From Pegoplata infirma (Eukaryota; Arthropoda; Insecta; Diptera; Anthomyiidae): a DNA stretch of 64,000 nucleotides. The notes beneath the pieces are model-generated. The model was not told where the DNA came from, did no database searches, and saw only the letters and a program-made list of their open reading frames with translations. Location of the stretch: assembly GCA_963921195.1 (NCBI GenBank), contig OY992539.1, forward strand, positions 212,664,035 to 212,728,034, in the 5' to 3' direction. Made by a program: the position numbers and the translations under genes. How positions within the stretch are numbered: the first letter of the stretch is position 1; every line of letters starts with the position of its first letter. Positions 57,640 to 64,000 of this stretch are shown here, piece by piece.

Positions 57640-58550
57640 ATATTCAAAATATGCCAACTCAAATTTGATCGAAATGAGTTTACGATGGCAAATAGCTCCC
57701 CTATGTAATACCTATCTGTCATAAAAATTTCAGAGCAAAAAAATAATTTGTTGTCGTTTTACATCCATTTTTGTTATTCTGCTAACTCAAAGTACATATT
57801 TTTTTGGTGAAAATAAATGCCAACTCCCATTGTAAATTTCCAAAAAATTTTCAAAAATTTTTTTTTTAAAAATTAGATCACATTTCTTATTGAATTTGCC
57901 ATGCTGAACACGAATCTTGTAAAGATTTTGATATCTAATGACTGGTTCTCGAGATATTGCCATTTTGAAAATATCGGTAAATAGTGTTTGCAAAAAAAAA
58001 AAAGCTTATATTTATGTAACTTTCAAACTAATTATCAGATTGAAACATAATGCGTGGGGCAAATAAAGTCAATGATATAAGCTCTTAAAATATCTAGTTT
58101 AGATTGACCCTATTACAATACAGCGTGAGTTACAGAGTGCTAAAGTTGACCACCCTGAGATTAAAAGACTTTCGGAGCTAGTAACTTTTAAAAATATGCA
58201 AAGATTTTTAATTTTTTTTTTAGTTTTTGCAATTACCGTACTAAGGATAACAAAAACCAAAAAAAAAAAAATATAAAAATTTTTTCAAAAAAAAATTTAT
58301 TTTTATATTCCGACAAAATATGCCAACTCTAAAAAAATATTTGTTTTTTGTCGTAGTAATAAATGCCAACTCTGAAAAATACGCAAACTAGTGCAAAATA
58401 TAAAATTTTTGGCATTTGTAAAAATTATTTAGAATATTTAAACCATCTTATGGAAGGAACATTGTTTTTTGTTACAATAATATGCGAAATAACTAGTTTT
58501 TTAGCTCTCCTGAACAGTAAGCTTTTTCGAGTTGGCATTTATTGAATATA
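57640..58550. repeat. Region with repeated AAATGCCAACTC words
   Basis: ATGCCAACTC recurs at about 57651, 57816, 58320 and 58369, and inverted at 58528-58540 (CGAGTTGGCATTTATTG). Two short direct duplications surround 58318-58380. It is probably a worn fold-back of about 0.7-0.9 kb; the ends are not resolved. Confidence 0.4.
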
Positions 58551-58559
58551 GTTCGACGA

Positions 58560-59460
58560 TATGTAAAATAAACAATCCATAAAAAAAAAAATTGGTTGGA
58601 TATTAATGTGACCACATAAATTCGTGATAATATAAAATATCACAATGTGAAATCATTTCAAAATCATTAAAAAACGTTTTAAAATACTACACGGGGAGGA
58701 AGACCCCCCACATGACCAAACATGGCTTGAAACTCCAATGTTTGGCTGATGATGACTGTTTCTCAGCTCCAGACCAAAACAAAAACTAGGCGACATTAGT
58801 AATTAAATTGAAAATTATGATGTAGTAACAGAGCTGGAAAAAAAACAAGAATTTTATAATGATGTCGAAGATATTTAAACCCAATTAAATGTAAATATTA
58901 ACAATTTTTTTTTAAGATGATTTTTTGTGGTTGGTTTTTTTGTATGGGATTTTATGTAAAACATTTAATTAACATTTAATCATTCATTCATTTCACTACA
59001 GACAGACAAAGTCTGTCAGTTTTTTATTGAGTGTATTCATACATATGGAAAATTGACTACTCTTTCTCAAAAGTGAATTAACACTAATGAATTATGAGTT
59101 ACAGACTTTTGTACAGATCGAAGACGATTGTTAATATGAAATGTTGTCTGAAGAGGAATTATTATAATGGGATTGAAACGTTTTTTTTTTCCAAAACCAT
59201 AACATTTTATTAACATAATAAAATCAATATGATGATCATCATCAGTTAAGTATATGAACTAACCATATGAAACAGAAACTTAGCAGTAACTATACAAAAT
59301 CATCAATGTCAAATAATATTAAGATTTTTCATATTAACCCTTATTAGGGAACATATTTTGTTTGTGCCCATCATTAAGTCATATTATGTATTTTTTTGTT
59401 GAAATTTGATAGCTTGTCAACATGGTCTGATATAGGGGCGTATCCAGGTGTTTTTTTAGG
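58560..59460. other. Unassigned sequence
   Basis: AT-rich with no recognised repeat apart from GGGGCGTATCCAGGTG at 59434-59449, which echoes 45540. No coding frame to report. Confidence 0.45.
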
Positions 59461-59518
59461 AGGGGCCTGTTACATTTTCTAAAAAAAATTATCAGAATCT
59501 GAAAAATCGTTTTCAGAC

Positions 59519-59822
59519 AATTTTTCTATAGAAAAATTCTCAGATTCTGATACAATTTTTCTATAGAAAAAGTCTCAGATTCTGAGACAATTTTTCTATA
59601 GAAAAAGTCTCAGATTCTGAGAAAATTTTTCTATAGAAAAAGTCTCAGATTCTGAGACAATTTTTCTATAGAAAAAGTCTCAGATTCTGAGACAATTTTT
59701 CTATAGAAAAAGTCTCAGATTCTGAGACAATTTTTCTATAGAAAAAGTCTCAGATTCTGAGACAATTTTTCTATAGAAAAAGTCTCAGATTCTGAGACAT
59801 TTTTCCTAAAGAAAAGTCTCAG
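59519..59822. repeat. Homogeneous 35-bp bipalindromic tandem array
   Basis: Eight units with an exact 35-bp period (starts at 59536, 59571, 59606, 59641, 59676, 59711, 59746, 59781). Each unit is GTCTCAGATTCTGAGAC (17-bp perfect palindrome about a central T), AA, then TTTTTCTATAGAAAAA (16-bp perfect palindrome). Units differ by only one or two bases. It is the purest copy of a motif that decays through at least ten other places in the window. Confidence 0.97.
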
Positions 59823-59827
59823 AAGTT

Positions 59828-60003
59828 TCTTATATCTAGTCTGATCTGCTCATATCTAATAAAATATATTTGAACCTGTTCAGGTAAGTCAGATTTCAAT
59901 TTTATTAACTATTTTCTGAATCTGTTATCATCAAGATCATATCCCAAAAATGAGGTTCAAACTTTTGCTATGACAGATATGAACAGATCATACCAGATAT
60001 AAC
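59828..60003. mobile_element. Small palindromic element, TATCTAGTCTGATC ends
   Basis: TATCTAGTCTGATCTGCTCATATCT at 59831-59855 is the near inverse of AGATATGAACAGATCATACCAGATA at 59976-60000. It looks like a short MITE related in wording to 55656-56009. It abuts the satellite array. Confidence 0.55.
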
Positions 60004-60009
60004 CAAATA

Positions 60010-60670
60010 AGACGAGATCTATTCCATTTTTGTACGTAAAGAAATTTTTTTTTGAATAGAATTTTCCCACAATAAATGTAGGATCTAAAAGCAATCCAGA
60101 CCCGCTTTCCCATTAAAAGTTTAAATTATTTGTATGTTTTGGCTTTTATTTTGATTTGTCTTTGGTTTAATCAACTATAACCTGTTGTCAACATATCTTT
60201 TAATAACCCCAAAAAAAAAAAAAAAACAAAATAAAAAGACATCATTATCTTTTTTACTGATTGGCATCTTGCTAAAGATTTTTTTTAAATCATCTTTATC
60301 TACTGTTTCTTTAAATACTCATTAAGGAAGAATTGTCTTGTTTTTTTTTTCATTGCTTACAACAATTTAAAATCTTAAGTTACAGTTTATTTTTTTTTAT
60401 TTTTTTTTTGTGGTAGAAGGAACTAAATATTTGTTTACATTAAATATAGGAAATTGTTTTAAATTACCGTAACTAAATGAAAAAAATATTAAAAAAAAAT
60501 CATAACATTTAAACTTTGATGATAATCACAAGAAAAATCTATAATTTTTAAAATTAAATATATATCTAAGATTACTGGCGTCTTTAACTATTTAACTATT
60601 TATAAACTAAATTATTTTAAAGATAAAGTAAAAATAATCAGATAATAAAACAACACAGATAAGAACGAAA
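60010..60670. other. Unassigned AT-rich sequence
   Basis: Poly-A and poly-T tracts; no features seen. Confidence 0.45.
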
Positions 60671-60674
60671 AAGT

Positions 60675-60950
60675 AGATAAGATAGAAAAGTCTCAGGCTT
60701 AAAGACTTTTTTCTATACGGAAATGGACTTATTTTTTCCTATAGAAAATTCTCAGTTTTTGCATAAAAAAGTTTCAGACGCCGACATCTATTTCCGTATA
60801 GAAAAAGTTTCAATTCTGAATCGTTTTTTTGTTTTGAAAAAATCTCAGATTCTGAGACAAAAATTTTCGGTTATTGAGCAGTTTTCTTCTATTGACAAAG
60901 TCCTAGAATCTAAAACATTTTTTATATTGAAAAATGAATAAACATTTAAT
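60675..60950. repeat. Decayed bipalindromic satellite units
   Basis: About six units of GTCTCAG..TATAGAAAAAG type with substitutions and small indels. The apparent open frame here is a by-product. Confidence 0.7.
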
Positions 60951-62479
60951 TTTACTGTAAATTTCATTTCAGCAAAAGCGGAAAAATTTAGAAATCTTAG
61001 AAAGTTTAGAAAACTAAAATCATAATAAAATGTTCAGAAATTTGAAAAAAAATCTATAAAATCTGCAAAAAAAACAAGAAAATTCAGAAAAAATCCAAAA
61101 AATCTTAAGCAAAGAACCTAAAAAAAATTTTGAGGAAATCCAGAAGTGTGGAGGATAATATTTATGATTCGCTCTAGCCAAAATCATCATCCTTTCTTGT
61201 TTTTTTTTATCGCAACTGCTATTTGTATTCTCTCCTCTGTTTCTTGGGTGGTGTTGCTTGCATTTAATATTTTTTTTTTTTTCTTATAATTTTTTTTTTT
61301 TTAATATCTTGTCTTGTTTTTCTAGTTATCATTATCATTTGCTATAAATTTCATTATTAATAATTGTTTTAAAATTTTATAAATGATGGTTGTTTTAATA
61401 AACAATATTTACAAAATACCCATGTAATTTGAGTAGAATTATGAAAAATGATTATGACCATAAAAAAATGTAAGAAAAAAGTAGAATAAGAATAACAAAA
61501 TTAATTTATGGAAATCTGTAGGTGTATTACGATTAATAAACGGTAGAATAATTTTTAACAAGTTTTAGTACAACTGGATTTAAAGTGAAATTTTGAGATG
61601 TTATAAAATGATAATGGTAGATTTTGATTAGCAGTGTTTAAGATCGATTTGGAGATAAATGAATTGATTTTAAAGGTGAATATATTATTTTTGGGCTTTT
61701 TTTTTAAAAAAAAAGGAAATTAGAAAAAAATTAAAAAAATAAGATAAAAAATTTCGAGATGACTGTATATTTTATACCCGAGCCAAAAAATCTGTCTACA
61801 AATCTTGAGACCTTCCAAAAAAATACATTTTGCAGTGTTTTTTGTATTTTTAAAACCTGAAAACTTACCTTTAAACATATTTCAATACAACCAAATCACT
61901 ATTTTTTGTTACTTGGAAACTCTAAAACGGAAATAATCTATTAAAGGCTTTATTTCACGCTAAAAATATTTTTATTTTTTCCAATAAAAAAAAAAAACGT
62001 TATAAAAAAATTGACATCTTTATTACATTTAGTTTGTTTAAACAATTTATATAAAGCAACCGGAAATTTTTGTAAAATTGTTCACACCTAAATTGGCTTA
62101 TCTTCCGTTAAACATCGTTAAAATAGTATCAGCTTCGTTAGATATTCTTAAAATAAAACGGAACTTATTTTAACGGTTGTTCAATATAACACGGCCCGGC
62201 CCGCATATTAATTATTGTTTTTTTTTTTTTTTTCAAACAATAGTTTTAAATACTAAATATATTTTTCAAAAATCCTGATAAGACACATACTAAAATATGA
62301 AATTAATTCAGTTTATGTGTGTTTGAACAAATGTTATAATCAAAAAAAGTATACAAAGAGCTACCACAGCAACACTTAAAATGATTTGAGATAAAAATCT
62401 GGTCCTTAGAGAGTAAATAATACGCATACACGGAAAAAAATTATTAGCACAAATGGAAATCTTGAAATTGTTAAAGAAT
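60951..62479. other. Unassigned AT-rich sequence
   Basis: No element ends or coding frames recognised. Homopolymer tracts are frequent. Confidence 0.45.
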
Positions 62480-63480
62480 TTATTAACTTTGCCATATGGA
62501 AAAATATCTCCGAATCTGAAAATTTTTCTATAAAACAAAAATGTCTCTGAATTTGGGAATTTTTTTGTAAAAAAAAAAAAATGTCTCTGAATCTGATTAT
62601 TTTTATGGAGACATGTCTCAGAATCTGAAAAATTTTTCTGTAGAGAAAAATTTCTATGAATCTGAGAATTTTTCTCCAGGAAAAAAATTTTCAGAAGAAC
62701 GTCTCAGAATATGAAAATTTGAACATTTGAAAAATGTCTCAGAATCTGAGAATTTTTCTATACGGAAAAATGTCTCAGAATCTGGTAAATGTTCTATACG
62801 AAAAAATGTTTAAGAATCTGAAAATTTTCTATACGATAAATGTTTTAAAAATTTTACATACAAAAAAATGTCTCAGAATCTGAGAATTTTTCTAAACGGA
62901 AAAATTTACAGAATCTGATTATTTTTCTATACCGAAAAAATGTTTCAGAATCTGAAAATTTTTCTTTGCGGAAAAAGTCTCACAATCTAAACAGAAACAT
63001 TTTACAGCATCTGATTATTTTTTCTATACCGAAAGATGTTGATAAGATTTCTCTGTACTGAAGAAAGTCTCAGAATCTGAGAATTTTTCGGAAAAAATCG
63101 CAGAATTTGACAATTTTTTTTTTTTTTTTTGGAAAAAGTTCTCAGAATCTAAGAATTTTTGAAAAATCTCTTAGAGAATCTGAGAATTTTTTAGTACGGA
63201 AAAAAATTTTTCAGAATCAGAACTTTTTTGATGGAAAAATATATTCAGATCTGAGAAATCTTAGAATCGAAGAATTTTTTATACGGAAAAATGACTCAGA
63301 ATTTGAGAATTTTTCCATGCAGAAAAATGTCTCGGAAAAATTGATTAGAATTCAGAGTTTGAGAAATATTGTTATACATAAAAATGTCTCAGAGTCTGAG
63401 AATTTTTTAATATGGAAAAATGTCTCAGAATCTGTGAATTTTTCTCAAAATCGAAACTTTTTCTGTCAAAAATTCCTCAT
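62480..63480. repeat. 1-kb tract of decayed satellite units (ATGTCTCAGAATCTGAGAATTTTTC)
   Basis: About 25-30 units averaging 35-40 bp, in which AATCTGAGAATTTTTCTATACGGAAAAATGTCTCAG is the common form. It is the same family as 59519-59822, in a slightly different variant (GGAAAAATG in place of GAAAAAG). A 167-codon open frame at 63107-63610 simply reads through the units and is not a gene. Confidence 0.85.
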
Positions 63481-63861
63481 TATTTTAAACTCATCGTATG
63501 GCTGCAAAAAAAAAAAATTTAGTGCAGAAAATACGTCCATTAGACCGGCATTTTTTTGTTTGGCAAAAAAGTTACACAATAGAAAGCTTACGTATACAGC
63601 AGAAAATTAACAAAACTATGAATCTAAAGGAAGACACCGATAATATTAGTTCTAGTTACAGAGTTGTAATTTAATAAAACAAAGATAAAGGAAACCACTG
63701 TGATATTAATTTAAGTTGTGTGTTTAATTTAATTTTATGTTAAATGTTTTTTTTTGTAAGCTGTAAAATCATTTATATGTAATCTAATGTGATAAATTAC
63801 TTAGTAATTGTAAGTTATAATTTGTTTGATGTTTTTTATTTTTGTAATAATGTATTGTTTT
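63481..63861. other. Unassigned AT-rich sequence
   Basis: Non-coding; may be the start of the 3' part of a retroelement whose terminal motif follows. Confidence 0.35.
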
Positions 63862-63950
63862 TTATAAAAAATTAAATAGACAAAAAACCCCTGAAGATGT
63901 CAACAAATAATTGACGAAACGTTGGGAGAAAGATGTAATAAAGTTTTTTA
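63862..63950 (+). ncRNA. Hammerhead-like ribozyme motif (candidate)
   Basis: CTGAAGA (63891-63897) fits the hammerhead CUGANGA box. GTCAA-CAAATAA-TTGAC then forms a stem II and GAAA (63916-63919) the second conserved box, followed by CGTTGG. Flanking TAAATAGACAAAAAAC (about 63873-63887) and GTTTTTTATTTA could form helix I. Imperfections: an extra T before stem II, and only a weak helix III ending at GTA. Such motifs occur in Penelope-like and some other retroelements, but the same wording could be an unrelated terminal hairpin. Confidence 0.35.
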
Positions 63951-64000
63951 TTTACATAAATGTAATAGGCCCAATTAGCTTATTGGAAATCATTCAAAAT

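Noticed and set aside
59519..59822. CRISPR-like array (regular 35-bp spacing)
   Set aside because: There are no unique spacers; whole units are identical, and the genome is eukaryotic.
63107..63610. 167-codon open frame
   Set aside because: It consists of translated satellite units (repeated SENF / RKNVSE words).

Overview
The window is about 70-75% A+T by eye and carries no host gene that I can recognise: no conserved cellular protein, rRNA, functional tRNA or bacterial-style feature. It looks like a repeat-dense, intergenic, intronic or heterochromatic stretch of a dipteran genome, most likely a calyptrate fly. The main clue is many short non-autonomous elements that start TATACCCT.., carry a (GTCY)n microsatellite, and end in a small hairpin followed by ACTTG. 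This is the architecture of dipteran DINE-1 / mini-me elements (Helentron-associated, here called HINE). The species is inferred, not read.

Layout. 0.6-7.6 kb: a MITE, a HINE, and a 2.9-kb hAT-type element (8-bp duplication GTTTGAAT) that holds tRNA-like pieces, a 699-bp palindrome of 20-21-bp repeats, and a second hAT-type fold-back (duplication ATGTAAAT). 8.1-10.1 kb: a 2-kb hAT-type fold-back (duplication ATGCTAGG). 12.1-18.7 kb: a nearly complete hAT transposon (duplication GTTTTTTG) with a three-exon transposase gene, one frameshift in a poly-A run, and an intron loaded with other elements. 19-30 kb: old arrays of two satellite-like motifs (GTCTCAGATTCTGAGAC + TTTTTCTATAGAAAAA, and AAAGCTTT) interrupted by HINEs, a dead hAT and two MITEs. 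30.3-33.2 kb: a large fold-back with a second one nested in its right arm. 33.4-38.5 kb: a four-level nest of elements. 39-57 kb: more HINEs, fold-backs, a hAT MITE, two inverted copies of the MITE seen at 0.6 kb, and another deep nest. 57-64 kb: satellite relics, a homogeneous 35-bp bipalindromic array at 59.5 kb, and a hammerhead-like motif at the right edge.

The only gene-like unit is the hAT transposase. If intact elsewhere in the genome, it could act on its own termini; whether it mobilises the other hAT-type elements here is unknown, because their terminal sequences differ. The strongest new-looking signals are structural. Several hAT-type elements share one plan (TIR starting TAG or CAW, 8-bp duplication, terminal 50-170 bp built from copies of one private short motif). 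The nests can be dated relative to each other. The 35-bp unit consists of two perfect palindromes.
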